This document shows, piece after piece, positions 24,989-34,198 of a DNA stretch of 64,000 bases. Source of the stretch: Neorhodopirellula pilleata. GTDB lineage: Bacteria; Planctomycetota; Planctomycetia; Pirellulales; Pirellulaceae. The translations under genes and the position numbers were made by a program. The notes under the pieces are model-generated. The model was not told the DNA's origin and searched no databases. It saw only the letters and a list, made by a program, of their open reading frames with translations. Each line of letters opens with the position of its first letter. Within the stretch, counting starts at the first letter, position 1. The stretch lies in NCBI RefSeq assembly GCF_007859915.1, contig NZ_SJPM01000006.1:62001-126000 (forward strand). Reading direction: 5' to 3'.

Positions 24989-27175
24989 CTACCGTTTCGT
25001 CTTCGGATGCGTCGCTTCGGTTGCCACGACCGGCGAGTCTCCGGACGAAGAGATCCCCTCGTCGATCATGCCCCAGCTAGTCGCTTCGAAGCCGACCGTT
25101 GGCTGCGGTGCCGAGGGGTCGAAGCCGCCGTTGGAGACCGGGCAAGGTACGTCGACCGCTTCGGGATGATGGCGGGGCTCGAGGAAGCGTCCCAGTTCAT
25201 ACGCGTCTCGTTCTGCGCCGGGGCACCACTGGCCTTCGGCGAGATTGACCTGAGCGTAGGCCAACAACGATCCTTTCTGTCGATGGAAATCTCGGATCGC
25301 CAAATTGTAGTTGCTGATCGATCGATAGAACTCAGCTTCGCTTGTGACGACTTGCCGTTGTGCTTGCAACAAGAAGTTGATGTTGTCGGTTCCGTCTCGA
25401 TAACGACGACGCAACACATCGACTTGCTTCAAGTCCGCCAAATAACGGTTGTAGTTGGTTTCGACCAATTGATAGGTTAGCTCGATGGCCCGCGCGGCGT
25501 CGGACAAGTCGTGGCTGATTCTCAGTTCGGTTTCATTGAGTAGGGCTCGCTCCCGATTCAAGTTGAGTTTGGCGTGCGCGACGGCGCTACTGGCCGCTCG
25601 CAAGCCGACGGGCGCGTTGATCTCGACGCCTGCTCGCCATTCTTGATAGTCGCCGTCGGAAATTGAATCAGCGAGGTTGTCGAATTCGCCGTTATCGCCA
25701 TCGCCGATCAAATGATCACCGAGTCCCCGCCAACGGTACTGGCCGACCAAGTCGATTTGCGGACGGCGGTTCAAGCGTGCTGCGGTCAGTTCGAGTTCGC
25801 GTCGTTTGACGTTGTACTTTTGGCGACGGACTTCGACGCGTCGATCGAGCGCTTGCCCGAGCGCGCTGCTCCAATCAAAGACTACTTTGGCGTCGATCGG
25901 TGAGGTCGCTGGTTTGAGTAGTGTGCCGTCAGTCGCGGGCATCCCGATCAGGTATCGCAGTCGCTGTTCAGTAGCGTAAAGGCTATTGGGGCCGGCGAGC
26001 GCCGATTGAACTTGAGCCTCGAACGCGTAGTACTGAGAGCGTGCCTGGGCCTCTTCGTCACGTCGACCGGTGCCGACTTCCAGTCGCACTTGCTGATACT
26101 GAAATGTCTGGAGTGCGGCTTCGCGGCCTTTGACGGTCGCTTCCAAAACGCGATAGGCGGCCGTCAAATCCCAGTAAGCTTGTTCGACATCGGCGATCAA
26201 TGAAATCACAGCGGCTTCGAAGTCGGCCAGAGCCACATCTTCGTTGACGCGAGCGATCAAAACTCCATTGTATTGACCGATCTGTCCGGCCGCACCGGCC
26301 GATCCGGCGATGCGATTGAACGTGGTTCCCGCACCCCGCATTAACGGCTGGCGAATCTCCGCTTCCATGAAACCAGCGAATGCGCTGGGGAACAACTGGC
26401 TGGCCGCACTGGGGTCTTGCGTACGTGTGTAACCGATGTTGTTTCGTAGGGCGAATGACGTACCCGTCGCCGTTCGCTTGCGAAGCTCAGAGTTGAACGT
26501 CCCCAGCGTTTGTTGTGAGAACGCGGGGAAAATCGCACCCACGCCACCACCTCCACCGCCACCACCTAGCACAGCCGTATTGAAGTTTCGCGGTTGATCA
26601 ATCTTATCGAAGAACAACGACTGAGTGTATTGGGCATCGAACGCCGCCAAAGCCGCCTCAACCCCGAGTTGCGGATTGGCGTGGGCCAGAGCGGGATCGA
26701 ACGTCGTGCTGACCGCTTGCGGCGTGGTGACGACGGCACCCCCGATCGATCGCAAGACAGGGCTGCTGCGAAGCGCCTGAGCGATGGCATCGGGTAGAGT
26801 GATCTCGAATGCAGGAATCGAGGCCGGATCTTGCAACGCGTGAGGCGCCACGGCTGAGGCTGCCGCCGCCGCGACGGGCGAAGCGCACTCTTGGACTTGT
26901 GGGTATTCGATCCGCAACGCCGAGTGATCGTGATAAGACGTTCGCGTATCATGCGGCCCGTCAGGAATTTTTTGGGTCAATCCACATCCGATCGTGGAGA
27001 CGCTCGCGACCAATCCACATACCAGCGCGGCAAGCCGACGCCGTTTGGAGAGCCCATCGCGTTTGTACGGCGACTTGGCGTTTGATAATGCTCGGCTGCG
27101 ATTGCAGCGGGAGTGCCGATCCATGGCAGACTCGATGGGTGCGTTGGTGTTGCCGGTTTCTCGAACGACATCCAT
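24989..27175 (-). CDS. TolC family outer membrane efflux protein
   Basis: 728-residue protein of the outer membrane efflux/TolC type, forming the outer channel of a tripartite exporter. After a basic N-terminus (start at ATG 27175, or ATG 27124 as an alternative) there is a hydrophobic segment with a lipoprotein-like box STIGC (LVASVSTIGCG, residues about 52-66). Long helical stretches with TolC character follow (QAYWDLTAAYRVLEATVKGR, YNVKRRELELTAARLNRRPQ, and LKLNLNRERALL-type repeats), ending in a region near NINFLLQAQRQVVTSEAEFYR. A C-terminal tail of about 80 residues is low in structure. The gene is 57 bp downstream of a co-directional exported protein gene, likely one transcript. Confidence 0.9.
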   Translation of the reverse strand: MDVVRETGNTNAPIESAMDRHSRCNRSRALSNAKSPYKRDGLSKRRRLAALVCGLVASVSTIGCGLTQKIPDGPHDTRTSYHDHSALRIEYPQVQECASPVAAAAASAVAPHALQDPASIPAFEITLPDAIAQALRSSPVLRSIGGAVVTTPQAVSTTFDPALAHANPQLGVEAALAAFDAQYTQSLFFDKIDQPRNFNTAVLGGGGGGGGVGAIFPAFSQQTLGTFNSELRKRTATGTSFALRNNIGYTRTQDPSAASQLFPSAFAGFMEAEIRQPLMRGAGTTFNRIAGSAGAAGQIGQYNGVLIARVNEDVALADFEAAVISLIADVEQAYWDLTAAYRVLEATVKGREAALQTFQYQQVRLEVGTGRRDEEAQARSQYYAFEAQVQSALAGPNSLYATEQRLRYLIGMPATDGTLLKPATSPIDAKVVFDWSSALGQALDRRVEVRRQKYNVKRRELELTAARLNRRPQIDLVGQYRWRGLGDHLIGDGDNGEFDNLADSISDGDYQEWRAGVEINAPVGLRAASSAVAHAKLNLNRERALLNETELRISHDLSDAARAIELTYQLVETNYNRYLADLKQVDVLRRRYRDGTDNINFLLQAQRQVVTSEAEFYRSISNYNLAIRDFHRQKGSLLAYAQVNLAEGQWCPGAERDAYELGRFLEPRHHPEAVDVPCPVSNGGFDPSAPQPTVGFEATSWGMIDEGISSSGDSPVVATEATHPKTKR

Positions 27176-27232
27176 GTCAGTTTCCTTGAGAATCAGCGAA
27201 GTGTTAAATACGAATTGGAAACCCGTTGCGTT

Positions 27233-28261
27233 CTAAGGAAACGCGATGAATCCGCCCGCGATCGAGGCCGCTTCGACCATCACGGCTCGCCGTTCCAATG
27301 GCGGACGTTGATACATTCGCGGGGCGGGTGACCCGGCGCGGTAGTAGCCTTTGCTGTAGACGATGTCACAAGGTTCTTGGATCGTCGTCAGGTACGGCAG
27401 CATCGGTACCGTGACAAAGAACCTTGCTCCCGATGCGATTGGTTGCAAACACCCCCAACGCTCATGTCCGTGCCGTTCGAGCATGCGGTCTTCGAAGTAC
27501 AACGGATGCGAGAACGTATTCGGAGCCGCCCACGGACGAATCAAAGACGGCCAAGCGTTCGAATCCGTCAACAAACTTCTAGCGTAACCATCCTCGGGAA
27601 GCGGGGCGAGCGTCAACTCTTCACCGGCTTCAAGCGATTCGGGCACTTTACCATTGCCGATGGGTGCCTGATCAATCGATACGGCTCGCAACGGAGGCAG
27701 AATGAATCGTCCCCCCGCCACTTCCGGCAACCGTTCTTCAATGAATGGTTCGGCAAAGAGGTCTTTCTCATCGCCTTGAGCCTGCATCGGTTCAGACGGG
27801 ACAGGTGTTGGTTGGTCCTTGGCTTCTCTGTTCGGTTGTGGATCGCCTTCCATCCCGCCATTAAGCAGATCCTTGAGGCGTTGCCGCCGTCGTGCGTCCT
27901 CGTCGCCACTCGCTTGATCGCTTTCAAGTAGATCGTCCAAGCGATCTTGGCGATCTTGAGATTCGGAATTTTTCGGTACGGAGTTTTGAGTCCCTTGGGC
28001 AACCAACATCGAAGCCGAGTCCGGCGATGCCCACCCGAATGAAACCGGGGCGACGACGACTTTCGGTTCAGGCGAATCTGCTCGGGTGTTGTCACAAACC
28101 AAAACACCCTGGCTTCCCAAGACAGCCAAACTGAGTAACCATCGACGAAGACGTACTGAACGTAGCCAACGTTTGGGCCACACTGCAATGGCTTGCGGTG
28201 AGATAACCCGACGTGCGAGCGGTCCGTCGCCGAACCACCAATCCCAGTTTGAATTTGACAT
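27233..28261 (-). CDS. exported planctomycete protein of unknown function
   Basis: 342 residues from ATG 28261. A basic stretch (RSVRLRRW) is followed by a hydrophobic segment (LLSLAVLGSQGVLVC, residues about 40-56), probably a signal sequence or anchor. Residues 90-180 are a low-complexity, Glu/Gln/Pro-rich linker. The C-terminal 110 residues look folded and conserved in character (NTFSHPLYFEDRMLERHGH, ATVPMLPYLT-like blocks, ending SIAGGFIAFP). I cannot name the family. The position just before the TolC-type gene suggests an envelope role connected with it. Confidence 0.7.
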   Translation of the reverse strand: MSNSNWDWWFGDGPLARRVISPQAIAVWPKRWLRSVRLRRWLLSLAVLGSQGVLVCDNTRADSPEPKVVVAPVSFGWASPDSASMLVAQGTQNSVPKNSESQDRQDRLDDLLESDQASGDEDARRRQRLKDLLNGGMEGDPQPNREAKDQPTPVPSEPMQAQGDEKDLFAEPFIEERLPEVAGGRFILPPLRAVSIDQAPIGNGKVPESLEAGEELTLAPLPEDGYARSLLTDSNAWPSLIRPWAAPNTFSHPLYFEDRMLERHGHERWGCLQPIASGARFFVTVPMLPYLTTIQEPCDIVYSKGYYRAGSPAPRMYQRPPLERRAVMVEAASIAGGFIAFP

Positions 28262-28462
28262 CGCGGAGCGTCTTCCTTGACGTGTCGTGCGAATCGAAAG
28301 CGATCGCCGGAAGTTCCGGCTACCCTAGAATCGTCCACGTCGCTGCAAACGTTCAAGACACCGGCTCCGAAAGCAACACAACGCCTCATCGACTGGGGTA
28401 TATCTCGGATAAACGTTACAAGTTCCGACGCCTCTTGAATCCCCGAGTATCCTCGAAGTTCC

Positions 28463-29278
28463 GTGCACTACACGATCACCGACCCACAGGACCCTCGTCT
28501 TGAACCTTATCGATCGGTTCGCCATCGCGATCCGCAATCCGGATTCATTGCTGAAGGTTCGCTCGTCGTTGGTCGCCTGTTACAAAGCGATTATCCAGTA
28601 CAATCGCTACTGATTCACATCGGGCAAGAGCGCCGCTATCTCGATCAAGTTCCGGTCGATGTTCCCGTCTATCTCGTTTCGCCCGAGCTAGGGCAACAGA
28701 TCGCCGGTTATGATTTTCATCGCGGCGTTTTGGCTCACGGCGAATGCCGAGCGATGCGATCGATCGATGAACTGCCCACCAGTTTGGCTCCGGCAAGCCA
28801 TGATCGGACAACGGTCGGAAACGTCGCGTTGGGTTTAATCGGGATCAGCGACCCCGAGAACGTCGGCAGTCTGTTGCGGTCCGCCGCAGCAATGGGAGTC
28901 CACGAGATCGTGCTCGGTCCCGGCACGATCTCTCCCTATGTTCGGCGGGTGATTCGTGTCAGCATGGCGTCCGTGTTCTTGCATCGTTTTTATCAATTAC
29001 CCTCACCGGCCGAGCAGATCACACGGTTGCAATACCAAGGCATCGATTTCGCCGCCACCACTTTAAGAACCGGGGCGATCGACATCCGCGAATTCCATCG
29101 CGAGCGGGACGATCGTCCACTTGTGCTGTTGGTCGGTAACGAGGCGACCGGGCTCGACGAAGAGGTTCAAGACCGCTGCCGTTTTCGCGTGACGTTGCCG
29201 ATGGCCAGTGGCACCGATAGCTTGAATGTCGGCGTCGCCGGCGCGATCTTTCTTCACGAACTCACGTCAGCCCGATGA
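28463..29278 (+). CDS. SpoU/TrmH family RNA 2'-O-methyltransferase
   Basis: 271-residue SPOUT-class enzyme that transfers a methyl group from S-adenosylmethionine to a ribose 2'-OH in tRNA or rRNA. An N-terminal substrate-binding part (about residues 1-110) precedes the knotted domain with motif 1 DPENVGSLLRSAAAMG, motif 2 LLVGNEATGLDEE and motif 3 LPMASGTDSLNVGVAGAIFL. The start is a GTG at 28463. Its stop overlaps the next ATG (ATGA at 29275-29278), so it is coupled to the AMP-ligase gene. The exact nucleotide target cannot be read. Confidence 0.92.
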   Translation: MHYTITDPQDPRLEPYRSVRHRDPQSGFIAEGSLVVGRLLQSDYPVQSLLIHIGQERRYLDQVPVDVPVYLVSPELGQQIAGYDFHRGVLAHGECRAMRSIDELPTSLAPASHDRTTVGNVALGLIGISDPENVGSLLRSAAAMGVHEIVLGPGTISPYVRRVIRVSMASVFLHRFYQLPSPAEQITRLQYQGIDFAATTLRTGAIDIREFHRERDDRPLVLLVGNEATGLDEEVQDRCRFRVTLPMASGTDSLNVGVAGAIFLHELTSAR

Positions 29279-30771
29279 CCACAGACGCCGAAACGAACGA
29301 TCGTCATCTGCTTGACGCGATGCTGCGTCACGCCCGCCACCGCAGCGACTCGGTCGCGATCCGAGACGCCAGCGGCCGAGCACTGAATTGGGGTGAGCTG
29401 GCGGTTCGGGTTTTCATGCAATCGGAATCGCTTTCGAATGACACCCCTCGATCCGTCACCAATTCCGATCGCATCACCAACGAGGTCCGCAACACGATCG
29501 ATGACGTTGTCTTGGCACTCGCTTGCTTGGCCGCCGGAGTAATCGAGATCGCGATCGACGCTCGATTTCCTGAATCGGTGCGGCATGAACTGATCCGCCG
29601 TTCGGCGGGAACGATCGTTCCATCGCTCAAGCGGATTCCGCCCGATCAGGCTTGCGATCCGAGTTCCGTTCGAGCCTCCATTGATGTGTTAACCAAATGT
29701 GCAGATTCCATCGCCATCGACGCTCCAAGTTTGGTGTTATGGACCAGTGGCACGACGGCGAAACCTCGCGGCGTGACGTTGTCGCCCCGAAACCTATTCA
29801 CCAACGCGGTGGCCAAACTTCGAGCGGTCCCGCAATCGACCGACGATCATCGCTTGAGCGTTCTGCCTATTTCGCACGCGTACGCCCGGACGTGCGACAT
29901 GGGAACCTGGTTGCTTTCCGGTGGCACCTGGACGATCGACTCGGGGACCCAGGCATTGGACCGGATCAACGACTCGGATCCACCAACCCATATCAATGGC
30001 GTTCCCTCGATCGCCCGAACGATTTGCGAGCGTCTGCACGCCGGCGATGAAAAATTGTCTCGTCTCCGCGTCCTCGGATGCGGCGGAGCAGCCTTGGACC
30101 ACGCAACGTTCGAGCGAATTCAACGACGAGGCGTCATGGTGATTCAAGGATACGGATGCACCGAAACGTCACCCGTGATCTTCAGCGCCCGCGCGACGTC
30201 CGCCGATGATCAGCGACCTGGATGTGTCGGTGAACTCGTTGACGGTTGGGAGATCCGAGTTCAAGAAAGCCGACTATTTGTGCGTGGTCCCGGTGTCATG
30301 CTGGGGTACCTCGACGAACCCAAAGCGACGGCACAGAAAATCGACCAAGACGGATGGTTGGATACAGGCGATCTTGTCGAGCAGATCGACGGGGGCAAGT
30401 TCCGAATCTTGGGTCGAGCCGACGACGTCATCGTGCTTGATAACGGATTCAAAATCCATCCACAAATGATCGAACCGATGATAAACGCATTGCCCGACGT
30501 CCGGCACGCGATCATTCTCACACAACCTCAAGAGCTCATCGTTGCGATCGAACCACAAGCAAGCGGAAAGTCTTGGGATCGATCGGCGGTGGAGTCGGTC
30601 TTGGCTGACTACCTACCACCGGGGACGAAACGACGCATCGAGCTGATCGATCCCCCGCTGTCCCATGAACGTCAAGAGTTGACGGCGAAAGGCACCCCCA
30701 AGCGAAACGCGGTGGCGGCGCGACTAAAATTGAAAGTAGACGAACGGCCGAAACCCTTTGGGGGCGTATAA
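29275..30771 (+). CDS. AMP-dependent synthetase/ligase (acyl-adenylating enzyme)
   Basis: 498-residue enzyme of the ANL superfamily that activates a carboxylic acid as an acyl-adenylate and usually passes it to CoA or a carrier protein. The motifs are WTSGTTAKPRGVTLS (P-loop, about residues 154-168), GYGCTETSP (about 291-299), GWLDTGDLVEQ (about 358-368) and GRADDVIVLDNGFKIHP (about 379-395), with the C-terminal lysine region TAKGTPKRNAV. Substrate is unknown. It is coupled to the methyltransferase gene by a 4-bp overlap. Its 3' end overlaps the convergent MBOAT gene by 48 bp. An MBOAT acyltransferase is a plausible consumer of its product, but the opposite orientation makes this only a guess. 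Confidence 0.9.
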   Translation: MTTDAETNDRHLLDAMLRHARHRSDSVAIRDASGRALNWGELAVRVFMQSESLSNDTPRSVTNSDRITNEVRNTIDDVVLALACLAAGVIEIAIDARFPESVRHELIRRSAGTIVPSLKRIPPDQACDPSSVRASIDVLTKCADSIAIDAPSLVLWTSGTTAKPRGVTLSPRNLFTNAVAKLRAVPQSTDDHRLSVLPISHAYARTCDMGTWLLSGGTWTIDSGTQALDRINDSDPPTHINGVPSIARTICERLHAGDEKLSRLRVLGCGGAALDHATFERIQRRGVMVIQGYGCTETSPVIFSARATSADDQRPGCVGELVDGWEIRVQESRLFVRGPGVMLGYLDEPKATAQKIDQDGWLDTGDLVEQIDGGKFRILGRADDVIVLDNGFKIHPQMIEPMINALPDVRHAIILTQPQELIVAIEPQASGKSWDRSAVESVLADYLPPGTKRRIELIDPPLSHERQELTAKGTPKRNAVAARLKLKVDERPKPFGGV

Positions 30772-32112
30772 CAGCAAGGACCAAATCATGATCGCCGTGA
30801 CGACGGGGCTGTACCATGCATCCCATGGTAACCTCATGCAACGGCGCCACCGCGTCGTCCAAACGGTGTGATCGGCCAACATCAATCCGATCGCAAGCAA
30901 AGTCAATGGCGGCAGCCATATGATCGATGGTCCTTGATCGGTTCCGGCAAACGGTAACCACAAACGTTCATAAACCGCCATCGCGGAACTAAAGTCGGGA
31001 CTGCGAAAAAGCACCCATCCCATCAAGACGACCAGCATCGTCATCGACCAAGCCAACCATTTGGGAAACGCGACGGCCTTGAATCGTCCGACGATCAAAG
31101 CGAATCCGTGCCAGATGCCCCACAGCAAAAACGTCAACGACGCGCCATGCCAAAGCCCGCCCAACGACATCGTGATCATCAAGTTGGCATTCGTCCGGAC
31201 GGATGATCGGCGGGAACCACCCAGCGGAATGTAGAGGTAGTCACGCAGCCACGTCGACAAAGTGATATGCCACCGTCGCCAAAAGTCGCTCATCGACGTC
31301 GCCAAATACGGGTGGCGGAAGTTCACCGGAAACCGATAGCCCAGCATTTTGGCGACGCCGATGGCCATATCGCTGTAGCCTGAAAAGTCATAGTAGATTT
31401 GACCGGCATAGGCGACGACCGCGATCCAAACCGTGACACTGGCGTACAAATCAACGCCGCCGAAAACCACGTCCACCGTTTCGCCCAAACGATCGGCGAT
31501 CAGGACTTTCTTCACCGCTCCTCGCAATAGTTGTTGAAAACCTCCGTAGAAACGTCGGCGGCTCAACGACGGCAGTTCGGCCAACTGGGGCAGCAGGTTC
31601 GACGCCCGCACGATCGGTCCGGCTACCAATTGCGGAAAGAAAGCAACGTACAACGCGAAATCCAACCAACGTTCGGTCGGACGAAGTTTTCCGCGATAAA
31701 CATCGATCGTGTAACTGAGCGTTTGGAAGGTGAAAAACGAGATTCCGACCGGCAGGATGATATCGAGCGTCGTCGCGTTCATCCCCAGGCTCTCGATGAT
31801 CGGCCGGGCCGAATCGATGAAGAAATTGAAGTACTTGAAGAACCCCAACATGCCCAAGTTCACCGCGAGGCTCACCCACAACCAGGCTCGACGTTGGATC
31901 GGCGACGAACTCCCGGCGATCTTGCGGGCGACCACAAAGTCGACCAACGTTGAAATCAACAACAAGCCGCAGAATCGGTAGTCCCAATAGGCGTAAAAAT
32001 AGTAACTCGCTAGGAGCAACCATCCGTTGCGCCCGAGTTGCCCGCGAAGCGACCAAGCGACCGCGATCACAAACGCGACAAACACGACAAACTCGGCTTG
32101 CGTGAACGTCAA
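30724..32112 (-). CDS. MBOAT family O-acyltransferase (AlgI/DltB-like)
   Basis: 462-residue polytopic membrane protein. The conserved MBOAT region includes LVAGPIVRASNLLPQL, the segment YYDFSGYSDMAIGVAKMLG, FRHPYLATSMSDFWRRWHITLSTWLRDYLYIPLGG, and LGGLWHGASLTFLLWGIWHG with the active-site histidine. The start is placed at a TTG at 32112 (MTFTQAEFVVFV), which overlaps the stop of the upstream SGNH gene as TTGA. The longer frame to 32196 would overlap that gene by 88 bp and add a non-hydrophobic N-terminus. It probably transfers acyl groups to an exported polymer or lipid, with the SGNH protein as periplasmic partner, as in alginate or cellulose acetylation systems. Confidence 0.9.
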   Translation of the reverse strand: MTFTQAEFVVFVAFVIAVAWSLRGQLGRNGWLLLASYYFYAYWDYRFCGLLLISTLVDFVVARKIAGSSSPIQRRAWLWVSLAVNLGMLGFFKYFNFFIDSARPIIESLGMNATTLDIILPVGISFFTFQTLSYTIDVYRGKLRPTERWLDFALYVAFFPQLVAGPIVRASNLLPQLAELPSLSRRRFYGGFQQLLRGAVKKVLIADRLGETVDVVFGGVDLYASVTVWIAVVAYAGQIYYDFSGYSDMAIGVAKMLGYRFPVNFRHPYLATSMSDFWRRWHITLSTWLRDYLYIPLGGSRRSSVRTNANLMITMSLGGLWHGASLTFLLWGIWHGFALIVGRFKAVAFPKWLAWSMTMLVVLMGWVLFRSPDFSSAMAVYERLWLPFAGTDQGPSIIWLPPLTLLAIGLMLADHTVWTTRWRRCMRLPWDAWYSPVVTAIMIWSLLLYAPKGFRPFVYFQF

Positions 32113-33167
32113 CGGATCGATTCCTGTGCGATCATTGCTTCGGCGGAGGTTGTTTCGGCGATCAAGCGATTGCCGACTTCGTTCAAATGTCCCCATCCGA
32201 ATCGGCCGTTATGAAACCCGTGTGGGAATTCACCACGCGCTGCCGATTGGCGGAACGCGTCTCGGCAATCAACGACCGCGATGTCACGCCTATGAAGGTG
32301 AGGCTGCAATCGGCGGAAATCATCGGCATCGAAGTCTTCGTCGATGACGGCGTCGCTCCAAATGACCGGTAGCTTGGGGGCGTAGATTACAGTTATCGGT
32401 AACGAGGTGGATTCGGCGAGCCGCGCCGCGACCTCCGCCCAAAAGGCATCACCACGAGACTGCGAAACCGATTCATCGATGTCGGCTTGGAACGCTTCGG
32501 CCGTCGGCCCTATCGAAAAACGAAAATGACGAGGCTGATTTTCAGAATCAAGCAGTAATCCCCGACCGGCTTCGACGACAAAATCAGGCACGTAGTCCAA
32601 CCAAGGGGACTGCTTCGCGGATAAATTCTCCGGGGAAGCGGTTGGTGATTTAAGAACGGCCAAGTCTTGCAATTCGCAAACCAAGATCCAGTGCTCGGCA
32701 ATTTGAAGTTTGTCTTCGACATGTTGAATTCCGCGAACCCAGTCGGACGCATCGTCACCGCTTTGAGCCAACGGAAGGAATTGCTTATCGGGGTGAATGC
32801 CTTGCAATACTGCCCACAGCTTGGCGTCGTCGGGCAGCGTCACGCCTTCGGCTTGGGAGTCGCCCCAAAGAGCGATTCGCGGATGGTCATCGCTGGGCAG
32901 TTCGGCTCGGCCGACAATGCCATGGGGGCCGATGTGGCTGGCCGCGTAACCTTCGGCCCGCCAACGATATGTCAGGTGTTCCGGATAGACGTATTGTTGG
33001 CGCACGGGGTCCCATGTCCGCGACGCATACGTTCGCACGAACCACGGGGATGTGACGGCGATCAAGAGCGTGCCAACGATCAAACCGATCAACCAACGTC
33101 CCGCGGTCCCAACGGCCGTCCGCCCGAAAACGACCGACGGCACCTCATCCGGGACCAACGACTTCAT
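32109..33167 (-). CDS. membrane-anchored SGNH/GDSL hydrolase-like protein (AlgJ/AlgX-like role)
   Basis: 352 residues from ATG 33167, which overlaps the stop of pssA (ATGA). There is one N-terminal membrane helix (LIGLIVGTLLIAVTSPWF, about residues 27-45). The SGNH nucleophile block IALWGDSQAEGV (about 108-119) and the C-terminal GWGHLNEVGN with the catalytic His are visible. Such proteins act with MBOAT proteins to acetylate polysaccharides outside the cell, and the next gene downstream is an MBOAT. The upstream reading frame to 33482 is the shadow of pssA. Confidence 0.82.
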   Translation of the reverse strand: MKSLVPDEVPSVVFGRTAVGTAGRWLIGLIVGTLLIAVTSPWFVRTYASRTWDPVRQQYVYPEHLTYRWRAEGYAASHIGPHGIVGRAELPSDDHPRIALWGDSQAEGVTLPDDAKLWAVLQGIHPDKQFLPLAQSGDDASDWVRGIQHVEDKLQIAEHWILVCELQDLAVLKSPTASPENLSAKQSPWLDYVPDFVVEAGRGLLLDSENQPRHFRFSIGPTAEAFQADIDESVSQSRGDAFWAEVAARLAESTSLPITVIYAPKLPVIWSDAVIDEDFDADDFRRLQPHLHRRDIAVVDCRDAFRQSAARGEFPHGFHNGRFGWGHLNEVGNRLIAETTSAEAMIAQESIR

Positions 33168-34132
33168 GGGTTGTCGGAGTTTTGCAACGGGTCTTTCGAT
33201 TCTCGGTTTGCCGCCGACGTCGAATCGACCCCGCGATAGGATAACGCGATGGAACGCAACGGCGAACCGAACGCGTAATAACAGAACACGACGGGAAGCG
33301 CGACCCAGTGCAACAGGAACAAACCGACCAACGCGAAAAGGGCTTGACCGATCTGATGCGGGGCCCGGCGACCGCGGACCAGTTGCGCGAACACGTGGGG
33401 GTACTGATAACGCGAAACCATCAAGAACGCGAGGATCAACGCCAATACAGGAATCGCGTAATGCGAGATATCCAACATCCATTGGCTCACGTCATTGACC
33501 CATCCCGGATATCGCTCGGGGTTGGCGAAATCGGCCAAGTCGGGGATTGCGATCGCAAACGCCGCCAAGGTTCCCGCCGCCGCAGGGCTGGGTAAGCCTT
33601 CGAACCCTTCGTGATCGTCGTCTTCGGGGGTCTCGACGTTAAAGCGTGCCAATCGGATCAGCACACACAACGCGAACAGAACCCCGATCGCCCAAGTCAA
33701 ACGTTGGTAGAGGACGTCACTGATCCGCCAAACGATGATCGCCGGAGCAACCCCGAACGTGACCGCATCACACAGACTATCCAGCTCCGCACCGAACCGG
33801 CTGGCTTGACCGGTCAGTCGTGCTGCCGATCCATCGAGGGCGTCGAACAACATACCGCCGAAGATCAACAAGCCGGCGGCGAACAATTTCGTTTCGAGCG
33901 ACCAGTCCAACGTCTCGGTGCTGACTGCGATCGCGATCGCCGCCAAACCGCAGACTCCGTTGCCCAGCGTCAGCAGCGTTGGCAAAACGGCTAGGGTGAG
34001 TCGGCGTTTTTTACGTTTATGTCGGCGTTTGCCGTTTGGTCCGACGAAATCCGGTTCGATCGAGCCGGTTTCCGACTCGGCATCCGTATCGTCCCACTGC
34101 GATTCCGGTAGTCTGGGTTTGAGTTCGCTCAT
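33164..34132 (-). CDS. pssA: CDP-diacylglycerol--serine O-phosphatidyltransferase
   Basis: 322-residue integral membrane enzyme that makes phosphatidylserine from CDP-diacylglycerol and serine. The CDP-alcohol phosphotransferase motif is complete: FDALDGSAARLTGQASRFG followed by AELDSLCD (DxxDGxxAR...G...D...D). About six to seven hydrophobic helices follow. The ATG at 34132 (MSELKPRL) is used; a TTG at 34156 is the alternative. A basic stretch KRRHKRKKRR precedes the first helix. Psd is encoded just upstream on the same strand, so the phosphatidylethanolamine pathway is complete here. Confidence 0.92.
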   Translation of the reverse strand: MSELKPRLPESQWDDTDAESETGSIEPDFVGPNGKRRHKRKKRRLTLAVLPTLLTLGNGVCGLAAIAIAVSTETLDWSLETKLFAAGLLIFGGMLFDALDGSAARLTGQASRFGAELDSLCDAVTFGVAPAIIVWRISDVLYQRLTWAIGVLFALCVLIRLARFNVETPEDDDHEGFEGLPSPAAAGTLAAFAIAIPDLADFANPERYPGWVNDVSQWMLDISHYAIPVLALILAFLMVSRYQYPHVFAQLVRGRRAPHQIGQALFALVGLFLLHWVALPVVFCYYAFGSPLRSIALSYRGVDSTSAANRESKDPLQNSDNP

Positions 34133-34198
34133 GGGGATGGTTCGGTTTTCGTCCAAAATTCGCCGCAGCGAGAATAGGAAGTTGGATGATTCGATCGT

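Noticed and set aside
24846..25480. Plus-strand frames antisense to the TolC gene start of the island boundary
   Set aside because: They are shadows of the TolC-type gene on the minus strand; no independent support.
30794..30850. Possible short hairpin elements in the MBOAT gene
   Set aside because: They lie within coding sequence and show no convincing complementarity beyond chance.
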